64,000 nucleotides of DNA from Liolophura sinensis (lineage: Eukaryota > Mollusca > Polyplacophora > Chitonida > Chitonidae): NCBI RefSeq assembly GCF_032854445.1, contig NC_088303.1, positions 18,731,501 to 18,795,500 on the forward strand, read 5' to 3'. Below are positions 38,961 through 50,210 of the stretch, in pieces. A program made the position numbers and the translations under genes. Numbering within the stretch: the stretch's first letter is position 1; each line of letters starts with the position of its first letter. The notes under the pieces were generated by a model. The model was not told where the DNA came from and did not search any database. It worked only from the letters and a program-made list of their open reading frames with translations.

Positions 38961-41222
38961 GGAGTTACAGAAAGACAGAAATGGTGGACAATAGATAAAT
39001 GGTTTGTTTAAGTCTTACATACAGTATTGTTTTTCGTTGAAAATGTTTGTGGTATCATGCTTATGATTTACTGTTGCTCTCTCTTTGCTTTATCTGGATA
39101 CGTTAAACAACAGGAAACCTTTTGTACAGAAAACAAATTCTTAGAAAAACATTGTTCCGGTTTTTTAAAAAAGTTTTTACTTTTGGTGTAAATGCTAAAC
39201 CAAAAGCTGATGCATCCTTTAATCACAGTCAGATTTGGGGTTTTTAATATTACAAATATGAAGGGCGTTTGCTCTATATGTCGCAACTACCTTTGGCAAG
39301 AAGAGGAAATCAAATCACAGTAGCTGTTATTGTGTGGGAAGAATTTGTGCTTCAGTCTTCAGTTACAGTGAATCTATTTCTATCTATGCGTTTGTTTGGG
39401 ATTTGATTTAGTGGGGGATCAAGAACACAGAAAGCTAAGTATATTCGCTAGTACACGCAAGAAAATTTAAATTTGGACTCTTTGAGAAATATGGACCTTT
39501 TAACCTGAAGTAAAAATACTCAGTGTAATGGTTTTATACCTGCTCTAACTGAAGCCTTAATTTAAATATGCTATGTAACCCTTTAGGTCAATAACCGAGC
39601 AGATCCCTCGTGTGTCACCAAAGAGATTATTAATTTGTACATAATTTTATTTCATGAAGGCATTAGTTAAAGTCTTAACCGTCCATTTTATTCAAGGGGT
39701 GATGAAAATAATGACCGTGTGATTATCAGCTGATTTCATGTCTCCTGTATAACTTTGTTCTATACAAGTTCAAAGAAGACACTCTCAAAGACCAAGAATC
39801 TTTAGGGAGGTCACAGAAATGTTGAACAGCAGCCTTTTGATGAGAGATTAGCTGGTGTCGAGCGTATTTTGTGCCCAGGGATTATAGACAGCTATCTACT
39901 TGTGAATTTTTTTTTTAGAAATGTGAGAAAGACACCCTCAAACACACGAGGGTTTAAAAACAATATTCCAAAAATTGAAAATGCTGACGAACACTCTTGA
40001 AGACCTTACAGTCTTTGGCGGAATCACAGAAGATAAGATAAAAAATGGCTTTTTTAAGATTGGTACAGAACATTCTTTGTATGTGTGAGTGTTAGGTGCA
40101 GTAAATATGGCATGTTTAAGTGATGCCTTAGGTTTGTATAAGTAAATACAGTGTGTAAAAGGCAACAGTTTCAAAAATTTAAATCATTCATTATATTTAT
40201 CGGGACAAACTTTGATCTCAATGTCTGCCATTTCTTGTATAAGAAGACAAAACCAAAACCTAAGTGTGGCATAAAAAATTAAATACGATGATTATTCTTC
40301 CGTGTTAGATGAGATAGGTTCTACGTGAACACGATACAGATGCATCCATATTATACATTCGTGAAGATCTTTTCTCTGATACTACTTCAAGTGTTACGTT
40401 TTGGATTTGCCGGAACAAGTTATTCTTTTAAAGACTAGAAGACTCCTGTGCCTTTATTGAGTCCTATTCCAGACTGACAAGTTTCCATTCTCTCCTATCT
40501 TCTTTCATTGTCTTGCAAGATTTACTATAACTGGACACTCTGGATATTGTATGCAGGCTACTGACCATTATAAGATATATCTTTGAACGCTAATTGAAAT
40601 ATAGACGCTCAAGCCTTATCGAAGTTCAAGGAAAATGACGATTGCATTCTACTGTCATTGTATTTTAATATACAGCTTCAGATATTACATATGCATATAT
40701 CATTCTACGTGAGTTGTGTTTTATATTTTCAACACTAGAATGTTTCAGTGTAATGATACGCACATTTTCTAAGGAATAAGGGAATTATTGTATCTAAAAG
40801 ATATCTACAGTTCATTCGTTGTGCACATATTGTACCAGTGTGTATATACTGCACATACGTGTATTGGTTCATATTATTTGTAAAGGTTTCGTTTCAAATT
40901 TCACATGTGTTTAAACACAGAAAACCTCTGAAGCCGAAAATCTATAAATGTTAATGTAAAAGTATGTATGCTTGTTTTTTTTGGCTATAAATAGTTTAAT
41001 TGGGGTCAAAGTGAGTAATGATGTCGCAAATACCAGAACATCAAAGAAAATGGGAGCATCTCTTAAGTGCAAATCACTGCAGGTGGCGTTATTGCTGCAA
41101 CCAATCAAATGACAAGATGTCAAATCCAAATCGTACTTATAATGTAAGCAGCAAACATGTGAGACATACCAGACCTCAGATATTCTGCTAGCTGTCATCG
41201 AAAGCTCTAAACTGGAGAAATA
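38960..41222. promoter_or_regulatory. Divergent intergenic region between homeobox genes 1 and 2
   Basis: This region separates head-to-head genes. Degenerate copies of the gene 1 upstream module ('GAAAGACACCATCAAAGA', 'GAAGACACTCTCAA') recur at about 39775-39825 and 39920-40035. 38940-39250 matches 45420-45710. CCAATC at about 41100 may be part of the gene 2 promoter. Confidence 0.5.
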
Positions 41223-42072
41223 ATGGATATTGTGTCTGCAGCTCGCATCCTGTATTACCGGAATACTAACACACAGCAGCGATATGCAAACAGAAGGACA
41301 TCTCCAGAAACTCCAGCCGTGCCAAGGTTGTACACTCGAACACTTTTACGGCAACAGGAATTAGAGATCCTAAAACTTGTGTTTGCGGCATGTCATTACC
41401 CAGATAAGGTGGTTGTTGAGAGTCTTTCGCAACAACTGAATGTCCCTACGTCTCGTATACAGGTACTATTTATATTAATCTAGATATATTATGTTAATTA
41501 CCGACAAAATTATGGGGGTGAAAACAATTACCTTTGCAATTTTGTCTGCGAAAATACGATAGACGCCATTATATTAATCAAAGGTTCCTTCGCAATTTAT
41601 TTTGTAGTCAATTCCAGGGGACGGGGCGTACAAAATTATTTCACATTTGACTAAACTTGTATCTTGTTTGCTTTTGCAGGCATGGTTTATTAAACGGAGA
41701 GCAGCTCGTCGACGCAAGGAAATATCTTACATTGGAAGCAGAAACAACGTGGCCATAGAAAATTTGGAACGACCAGCCCCTGTTGTAGAGTCACACCAGA
41801 GACAAGCAAACACCGATACTAAGGGACAAGACATGATGATAATGGCCACTCAAGGAATACAAGACCCCGGTCAGCTTTCGGAGCCCTATTCCAGATTGCC
41901 AATGACTCCCTTCTATCCAATCTACTCCCGTGGTTTTCCCACTCCTCCGACAATGACTATGGCTGGACACTCTGTACACTGGCTCCCCATGCAATACCCA
42001 CACCAGCCCCAGTCAGGTTACAATGCCATTTCCTGCTCGACTCCAGACATATATTCTATGGAAAGACGTTAA
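41223..42072 (+). CDS. Divergent paired-like homeobox gene 2, Asn51 replaced
   Basis: Exon 1 is 41223-41462, exon 2 is 41680-42072; 210 residues. The intron sits at homeodomain 46/47, as in gene 1. The domain is recognisable (R5, L16, F20, Y25, SLSQQL, W48, F49, R53), but recognition-helix residues are I50 and K51 (WFIKRR), and position 8 is Leu instead of Phe. Asn51 is nearly invariant in homeodomains and contacts adenine, so DNA binding may be lost or changed. The frame is open and the splice sites are good, so the gene looks maintained. The tail has PMTPFYPIYSRG and ends SMERR, parallel to SMESR of gene 1. AATAAA lies at about 42163. Confidence 0.88.
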
Positions 42073-42629
42073 TCATTAGTGTTTTTGTGTGCAAAGAGTG
42101 TGCGAAGAAATGTAATGACAGGCCTGATAATAAGGCTACTCTTGTTCCTGTTGGAACCATAATAAATATCTTGGTGTATGGATTGAAGTTATTTATTTTT
42201 GTTATTCTTCATCCGCCGTGGTGACATTATAACAAACATTATGTCGCTACACGTATTTTCAGGATTACACAAGGATGACACAATTCGGGTTTTACGGTAA
42301 AAGCGATATCCGCCATGTAGTAGTGATTATTCAAGACGAGAGGCCGATATAATAAATACATTTTCCTAGTTTAAAAGTGTAATTTACCCCATAAAAGTTT
42401 TCTTTGAGCAATACTGTGAATTAGATACACTCATTTTATCACAAGCATAGTCTAGCGCTTATTGGGTGGTGCATGACAATTTTTGTCAATGTCAATGGTA
42501 CTAATAAACAAATAGGACAATAACACAAAAATCTGATCAATAAAGATGCAATATTTTGCAAAGTATAGACCTACAAATGAATCATTGGAAAGGATCCGTT
42601 GCGACTAGATAGGAAATCGTCCCACTAAA
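42073..42629. other. 3' flank of homeobox gene 2
   Basis: Holds the AATAAA at about 42163. I see no further exon. Confidence 0.5.
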
Positions 42630-43533
42630 CGTACTATAGGTATAAATATATGAATGAATGAATGATTATGGCTTTACGCCACATCGGCAATTTTTCAGCC
42701 ATATCGTGGCGAATAAATATATGACATTTGCATTATGCGATTGCTTAACTGGTAGAATGCATGTTTTGTCTGCTTATACGTGGTGCGTACATGATTTAGT
42801 TGTTCAAGTTTAGTTGTGTACATGATCTAGACATTTGTATAAATAAACTTTTTTGCCTGTAACACATTTGCATAGCATGTTTGATCATACGAAACATTGG
42901 TTTGGTACATATTCTGCTTCGTATGTTTGCTTATATTAATGTGTTCATAGGGTTGTCTACACGAGACATTTTCAAGCCTGGCATGTATATTTGAGCCACC
43001 TACTTGTTATGTATACTGATATGACGTGATTGGTTGGTTTGCATAATGAAACATCAACAGGTTTGTTGCATTTGTTTCCTTGGTTTCTTTATGAGACATT
43101 AGCATGGCGCGTTTGTCTATGAGAGACATTTGGGTAAATGTTGATAAACGATAAGACGTGTGTTTGGTTTGTTTGTCTAATTGAGCTTTTTACATGGTAG
43201 ATGTGTTTTATGGGGCATTTACATAATAGGTCTGTTTATGTGGGCAATTGTATAGTAGCTTTGTTTAATTCAAACATTTGAATTTTATGAGACACTTGTA
43301 TGTTAGGTTATGAGACGTTTCCGTACTATCTTTGTTTATATTTGTTATCTGAATAAAAGCTTGAAAATGTCAGACAAAAGTCACAAATGATGTTGACTAA
43401 GGCCGTCGGGATTTTTATATGGTAGCTGAATTTGGTAAATGTTGCATTGTAGATTTGGTTGTGTTAGACATTTGAATTCAAGAATTGTTTATGTGAGACA
43501 CTTACATGTTAGCTTATCGTCTTTGTTTATAAA
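42630..43533. repeat. Segmental duplication copy B, left part
   Basis: Matches 36450-37180. A ~55-bp second-family SINE fragment is inserted at about 42655-42714, between two copies of ATAAATATATGA. A partial internal duplication (about 43330-43430 against the sequence beside the Tc1 element) makes a third copy of the 3' flank. Confidence 0.75.
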
Positions 43534-45009
43534 CTGACGGCCAAAAGAAACTTTACAAAGAGTTCAAATCAATTTATTTTGCCAAAGCAAAAAACAGGGT
43601 GACTGGAGTTTAACATATTGAAAAGACCAATGACTTCAGATATTGAAAGTCTTGAGGAAGAACTGACAAAGCAGCCCTCAAATCATTCTACAAGTGAACA
43701 AACAGAGCAGGGGTAGAAAATAGCCATTACATCTTTGTTAACCATGGGCAGAGTAAAAAAAAGTTGATTATTTTTAAAATCAGATTATTTTCAAAACAAA
43801 TCAATATCGCGTGCAGCGACCCCTTGCTTCAATGCTTCCAAAAACTCTCTAACGCATAGAAAAAGTCAGTCGTCTGATGACGTGGGATTCAATAGACAGT
43901 TTTTGTTGGTTGGCCGCAAGGTGTGGCCGTTGTCTTACTCGACGACCCATGATATCCCAAAGGTGTTCTATGGGGGACATATCTGGGGAACGTGCTGGTC
44001 ACGGCAAGACGTTGACGTCGTTGGCTTCCAGGAAGTTCTGCACAACTCGAGCTGTATGGGGTCTGGCGTTGTCATACTGGTACAGGACACCACGCAAAAC
44101 AACAGGACGTAGGATTTCACCCAAATAACGTTGAGCTGTTAGGTTCCCGTAGATGATGACCAGTGGTGTCCGTTCCTCTCCACAAATCCCACCCCACACC
44201 ATCACGCTGCCGCCACCAAATGGTACCACCTCCTCGACGCATGATGCAGCCGTTCGTTCGCCTCTTCGACGGTAAACTCACTGTCCGCCATCGGCTCGAA
44301 AAAAGGCAGAAGCGGCTTTCATCCGTGAAAGCAACTCGTTGCTAATCACGTCGCTGCCAACGGCGTACCATTCGAGCCCATTGCAACCTCTGGTGACGAT
44401 GTCCGACAACTGACCTCTGAATGGTGGATAGGCCCTAATTCCGTGAGCCATAAGTCTCCTGGGCACGGTCTGCCGACTGACCCGGTGACCTAAGGCATTG
44501 ATTGACGATGACGTCACTGTCAGGACACGGTTCCTCAGGTGTAAGAAGCACAGGTATTCGTCTTCTCTGGGCGTATTTAGCCTAGGCCTGCCTGTTCTTG
44601 GCCTGTCCGATCACTGCCCTGTCTGTCTGTGACGTTGCATTAAGTTTGACATAGTTACACGAGAGCAGTGTAATGTGGGCATGGGTGGCTCCTATGGATA
44701 CCATACCCATGGCCCTCTCGCGTGGTTCTGGAGTCAATCCAGGCATTACTTTGGTCGCTATAAGTCAGTGTGCAAGTCCGGCACACTGTGTGTAACGTTT
44801 TTATACACTTATTACATGTGCAGTTGCGACCATTAATGGATCACGTGATTCTTCAACTTTTTTCGTTGTCTCCAAAAAAGTTCGTGTGGGTGTATATGAC
44901 GCTTGTCGCACATGGGAATATGCTTCAAACAATGTTTACCTACAATAATTTGCTGAAAAGGCTGGTTAAATTTAACTCACGCAGTCGTAAAGCTTCTTTT
45001 GGCCGTCAT
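43534..45009 (-). mobile_element. Tc1-like DNA transposon, inactive
   Basis: Terminal inverted repeats start CTGACGGCCAAAAGAAACTT (43534) and end AAGCTTCTTTTGGCCGTCAT (45009). The element splits sequence that is continuous at 37100-37115 in copy A, with a TA at the left junction. The minus strand holds a broken transposase. The length, about 1.48 kb, suits the family. Confidence 0.85.
43849..44735 (-). pseudogene. Tc1-like transposase remnant
   Basis: Minus-strand pieces include the HTH region (INALGHRVSRQTVPRRLMAH), the central GGGSVMVWGGI with YGNLTAQRYL, the second catalytic Asp in YDNARPHTARVVQNFL, and SPDMSPIEHLWD with the third acidic residue (DD34E type). The conserved Trp codon after NVLP is TGA, and further stops and frameshifts interrupt the N-terminal part, so no active enzyme is encoded. 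Confidence 0.88.
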
Positions 45010-45720
45010 TTTCTTTGGTATCTGCATAAAAGCTTGAAAATGTCAGACAAAATCATAAATGATGTTGACTAAGACTGTGGGAATTTTTATATGGTAGCTG
45101 ATAGTGTCCATCTAGACCTTGACCAGCTTTATTACAATGGTGACCTCCACGGGGTCGCGGAAGAGGCCGGAGGTGCTAAACGGTATTATCTGGGTATATC
45201 TAATATAATATAAAGACAAATATAATATCACAGCATACTCCCACTGATAACTAAATAACAGAAAATCTGGTGTCATGGGCAGCTGCCTACGGATTATCGG
45301 ATTACTGTAATCCACCTCTGGAACCGCGTTTTTTACTGACATGTGTGAAAGACACCATCAAAGATACGAAGGTCTTGGAAGACACTGTCAATGATTTGGC
45401 TATGTAAAGAATTGTTCTCAAAAATCTAAAAAAAAAAGCATTGATGGGTGGAGTTACAGAAAGATAAAAATGGTGGATAATAGATATATGGCTTGTTTAA
45501 GTATTACATAGAGTGTTCTATGTTTTTCATTGGAGCTTTTTGTAGTATCATGTTTATGATTTACTGTTGCTCTCTCTTTGCTTTATCTGGATTAGTTAAC
45601 ATGAAACATTTTTCTAAGAAAACAAATTCTAGAAAAACATTGCCTCGACCTAATTTTTTACATTTGGTGTAAATGCTAAACCAAAGAGCCATGCACCCTT
45701 TAATCACAGTCAAAATTTGT
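45010..45720 (-). pseudogene. Ghost homeobox locus: promoter kept, coding exons deleted
   Basis: 45015-45239 matches the 3' flank of gene 1 (37100-37320), and 45240-45710 matches its upstream region (38758-39250). The two are joined directly at about 45239/45240. The interval equivalent to 37321-38757 (both exons, TATA and CCAAT boxes) is missing. Three K50 sites remain: GGATTA at 45291-45296 and 45299-45304, TAATCC at 45308-45313. Confidence 0.82.
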
Positions 45721-45899
45721 CAAAAGCCACGGCTACAAAATTGAAGCATATAATCCAGCGACAGTCGAATGTTTAGATCAGCCTCAGTGGTGCTTAGATT
45801 TATTTCCATTTGTTTCAGAATTGAGCATGAATCAAGTTGTACAACAATCCTATTGTAATTTTGTAAACATTTAATAGGGATCATAAATCACCAGCACAA

Positions 45900-46010
45900 C
45901 TCCTCTGTAGGTTACGACCTGAACCAGGAATACCCAGCCGTGCATCTGCAGCTAGGATACTGAAACAGGGTTACTGGAGTTCCTTGTAAATGATATAGCA
46001 GGCCTGCTAT
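45900..46010 (+). pseudogene. Possible relic of exon 1 of a gene 2 paralogue
   Basis: Short stretches (CCAGGAATACCCAGCCGTGC; TCTGCAGCTAGGATACTG) resemble parts of gene 2 exon 1 (CTCCAGCCGTGCC; TCTGCAGCTCGCATCCTG), but out of order and broken by stops. This is weak evidence. Confidence 0.25.
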
Positions 46011-46365
46011 ATCAACAGTTCAAACGGTGATTCTCTTTTACTATGTCCATTTTCCGAGAAAACTGAATTCATCACTTGGTACTTCATTGCGGAAGTGCAC
46101 AACTTTCATCTGCCTAGACTACTATGCGGAAAACACCTTCGACGTTAGAAAGCTAGAGTAAACGTGACGTCACCTTGCTCTCGAAATGGTGATGTGCTGA
46201 AGCTGTGTCAATGCGAAGCTTCACTAATCTTTTACTGGGTTGAAAAAAAATGCAAGTAATTATTTAATTCCGGTTTAAGGGACTTTCAATGGTAGTCTTT
46301 CAATGAACATAAACGTTAGTCATGTGCTGTGTTTCACTTTACCTTAAGTATTTTTATTTTTGCAG

Positions 46366-46626
46366 GCATGGTTATCAACAGAAGAACAGCTCATCTTCGA
46401 AAAGAAAAATCAACGCAGTCATGGGAAATTTAGCACAAACAACCCTTGTAATGCCACCCCTGAGACAAAGAAACACAGATGCGGAAGGACAAGATATGGT
46501 GCTAATGTCCACTCATATGGAATATGGGGATTTGGACATTCCCAATGTGTTGACGCAGTCCATGTTGATTTCCCTGTATGCTAATAAGAGAAACACCGTT
46601 ATATGTGTCATATGGCGAACTGGGTA
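46366..46626 (+). pseudogene. Exon 2 pseudogene of a gene 2 paralogue
   Basis: The acceptor TTTTTGCAG and GCATGG match gene 2 exon 2. One base is lost after TGG TT, which shifts the frame inside the recognition helix; a second change about 40 bp on restores the frame. From there the sequence parallels gene 2 (RQRNTDAEGQDMVLMSTH against RQANTDTKGQDMMIMATQ), but no SMERR end is found. In the unshifted frame the helix reads INRR, so the ancestor had Asn51. The matching exon 1 is absent or unrecognisable. Confidence 0.82.
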
Positions 46627-47760
46627 GGCATCATGTACGCTTGGTGATCAAAAGAAGAATTATTTCATTTGGGGTAGAATAATATATGGTTTAAATCAGG
46701 GTAAACTGCCTTCCTAATACCATTATACAAGGCTCTATTTTTTGATTATATGAGTAATTTCTATAATCATAAATGAATAGATAAATGAGATTAAATTCAT
46801 CTGTGGAGAAACTGGTATGGTTTTCATTTTGATTACCCAAATTTTAGATCCCTAGATGGCCTAAAAAATTCAAGAAATTTTAACAGGCCAATTTCTTCAG
46901 ACTCATAGGGAATCTACATTAGCATCACCTAAAGGCATATTTTATCGACAAATTAAAAAGAAATTGCAACTAGAACATTACATATACGTTTTATCTGACC
47001 CTCTGCGGATAGCTTATACAAAATTTCGAATGTCATACCACGAATTACCTGTTAAAACCGGTAGATTTTAAACATTCCTAACAATGATGGATTTTGTACT
47101 CTCCATTGCCCTGTTTTAAAAGTTGTTCACCCCGGGATATTATATACGTTATCCGGCAATGTAAAAATTAAGTGGGTTGATGTGTAAATTTATCCATTTC
47201 ATTACCACTTATTTTTTTCATGCTGTACATACGTATGTACACTTCTGTTTTCTATGTAGCGGCCTGCTGTATATTTCTCTGACTTTACCTTTACATACGT
47301 TTATTCATTGGTTTAAATGTATTGAGAGGATGATCTGTACTACCTGCATCGTCTGTGGTAACTCATTCTTGGTCACGTGTGAAACTTCTATCTTCATATG
47401 CCACATGTATGTGTCCCGAGAGTAAATAAAGTTTAAGCCTAAGCCTTTCGTGACACCCAAGGATTCTCCCTGGTTATTTACCACGGAGTTACACAGCATA
47501 TTTAAACTAATACTTTATTTGAAACAGACATAATACCATAACAATGATTACTATTTATTTGAGGTTAAATATTTCGCTTTTTTTCTTTGCAATGGATTTC
47601 CTCATGCTTAACCAATCCAGACAAAGCACAGGCAGAGCATCACCAAACCATAAACATGACACCACAAACAGTTTCATCGAAAAAGAATACACTATATAAT
47701 ACTTAAACAAATCGTTTATCTCTTATCCACTATATTTGTCTTTCTATAACTAAACCAGTG
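46627..47760. other. Intergenic DNA
   Basis: Only short, unsupported open frames occur, and no repeat family was recognised with confidence. Confidence 0.4.
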
Positions 47761-47769
47761 AATGTTCCT

Positions 47770-48103
47770 TAGATCTTTGAGAGCAGTTGTTTACGTCGCC
47801 AAGCCATCGAGAGTGTCTTCCAAGACTTTCCTGTCTTTGAGAGTGTCCTTTACACATACCACCAGAAAAAAACGCGGTTCCAGAGGCGGATTACAGTAAT
47901 CCGATAATCCGTAGGCAGAAAAAACACCGCCCACTACACCCGAGTCCTTGTTATTTAGCTATCAGCGGGAGACTCTGCACAAAGCACCAATAAGAAATCT
48001 GTTTGCTGACCGCATACTATTTAAATCTAACTCAAGCCGTAAATGACAGTATTACCATTTCCTTCCAGAAGACACACCTTGAAAACTCCAATTATTAAAC
48101 AAG
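47770..48103 (+). promoter_or_regulatory. Promoter and 5' leader of homeobox gene 4
   Basis: Contains GGATTA at 47888-47893 and TAATCC at 47897-47902 and 47905-47910, a CCAAT box at about 47985, and a TATTTAAAT box at about 48018. The order is the same as at gene 1. About 300 bp are alignable with the gene 1 upstream region in inverted orientation. Confidence 0.78.
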
Positions 48104-48936
48104 ATGGATATGCCACAGGCCGCTCCCCTCTCTTACTACCAGTGCGAGATCTCGGCCAGACATCGCCTTCCAGTTGTCCATCCTTTACCATTACGGTTCA
48201 TACCTCAGCCTAATCCTTACATAATTGGCGCAACACATTTCTTCCCATTCTCCTACCCATTACGAACTGTATCTGGACCTCATGTGGAACCTAAGTCCCA
48301 CACTCGAGTGCGATTCACCGCCGAACAGTTGGAGATTCTAGAACAGCAGTTCGAGGAGAACCATTACCCAGGTAGAGTGGACCGGGAGTATCTCTCACAA
48401 CAACTCTGCCTTACCGAGGCCAATGTCCGGGTAAGAACGCTTAATGCATTGGGGCTGGTGTCTGTTCTATTAAGAATGTCTCATTAAAGTTTATCAATCA
48501 TTTTATCTGTTTTCTCATCGTTCGTATTGTATTTTTCCAGGTGTGGTTTCAGAACCGGAGAGCCCGTCTTCGACGAAGTAATAAATGTTCTGACCTTCGG
48601 GTTACCGGACAAAACATCAAGAAACAATCTTCTCCTTTGGTGATGCCCACCCCACTGACACAAAGTCCTGAGCGCAAATGCCAGCTTGACCTGAATGTCG
48701 TAAGTCCATCTCATTTAGCACGTCCACCTGTTCCCTTTTCCCCGTTGTTTTCACCCGGATGCAGTCCTAGTTTTAGTCGAATGTTCAAATTCCCCCCGAC
48801 ATCTGATTTGGATAGAACTTCTGCTCACTGCTATTCTGCTGCGGCTTTCCCAGACAAAGGAATCGATGATGGCCGATGTACAACCTACGCCTCTTCCCAT
48901 TCTGTGTCTGACATGAAGACCATGGAGTCAAGATAG
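48104..48936 (+). CDS. Paired-like (PRD class) homeobox gene 4
   Basis: Exon 1 is 48104-48430, exon 2 is 48541-48936; 240 residues. Exon 1 is 327 nt, exactly as in gene 1, and the homeodomains differ at only a few positions. Q50, N51 and R53 are present (WFQNRRARLRR), and the intron lies at homeodomain 46/47. The N-terminal part shares SARH..PVVHPLPLRF and the tail shares PPVPFSPLFSPG, ending KTMESR. It is the close paralogue of gene 1 in opposite orientation. AATAAA lies at about 49074. The presumed role is a transcription factor in the nucleus; the target genes are unknown. Confidence 0.94.
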
Positions 48937-49089
48937 AGAGAAGCGACCGGAACACAAGTCTGCCACGTGTTACTAATCAGAGTTTCCAGACTCTGGGAAG
49001 TGCTATCATAATTTATCGGTATGTTATTTATACATGGAAATATGTGAGTGTGGTTTGAAATACAACTTACTTGAATAAATTCCAACATG

Positions 49090-50210
49090 AGCTGTATAAG
49101 CTAAATTATCTCAGATGTGTGTTATTATCAATAACCTCACCTTGTATTGTTCTCATTTAAAAACACTAATACAATGGAATAAAATGAGTGAGAATTTAGA
49201 AATAGCTAGAGGTAAATATACAGGGATTACGTAAAAGGACTCATTGTTGAATGTGGTAAAATGTTCATGATTAACCTGATCCTGAAATTAAATCTGAAGG
49301 TTGCTTGTAAAGCAATATGCAATTGCATTTATATAGTTACCTAGCAGATGTGTCTTGCGAATTGAAAAAAGTTATCTCCAAGTGATTTGGATAATCATGA
49401 TCAGTTTAAAGCATTGGTCATACTTGTGTGTCGTAGATCTTAATTTGTATGTGTGGACCAGCTTCAAGATGTATGTATGGAGTCCTGGTAAGTTAACTCT
49501 GCGGCAATACAATAGACTGGGTAACGGGACCAAGGCATGTACCAGCAGTGTCTAAACAACTGCGGAAGCAACCGATTGGTACAAAATGACATCAGCAAAT
49601 AAACATTTATGAGTTTTGTTGGGATTTGTTCTTATCATCTCTCGCCATATACATATACTATGTACAAGTAAGTACATGTATATAAGATAAATCCAAGTTA
49701 AATCTAAGTTAAACTGAATGACGATAATATTTATGGCGACAAAATATTTTCCGTTTTTTTTTTTTACTTTATACTTTTATTTTTTACATGTAAAATAAGG
49801 TTCATTTTGACACATGTCCAGGTAAACGCAAAGTGCGCATAGTTTTACTCATGACAGAAACCGTTCCAAACTCTTTTTTTGTATCGAAGACTGACGAAGA
49901 GAAAAATACATGTAGGATGCACAAAAAAAACAGGCAATATGGTAGCAACAAACAGGAAACATCAACTGTATTTGTGTGTAAAAATGTACTTTATTTATTG
50001 ACATTTTTATTTTATTCTCGTTTAACGTTATACCCATGCATTTTTATGCTCTCGTCGCCATTAGGTGGAGCGTATTATCTTATAACCATTTTGTCCTTCT
50101 GTCCGTCCGTATCCGTGTATCTCCAAGTATATATCTCCAATTATTTTCCATGTGCAGTTTTAATTTTTGTTTTATACATAGGTACTGATTTGATGATAAG
50201 TCGCGACTCA
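49090..50210. other. Intergenic DNA
   Basis: No exon was recognised. The 148-codon frame at 49833-50279 is low-complexity, overlaps the repeat family that follows and shows no domain. Confidence 0.4.

Noticed and set aside
46322-46627. 101-codon frame as a functional homeobox gene
   Set aside because: The frame enters upstream of the acceptor and reads out of frame through the recognition helix; exon 1 is missing.
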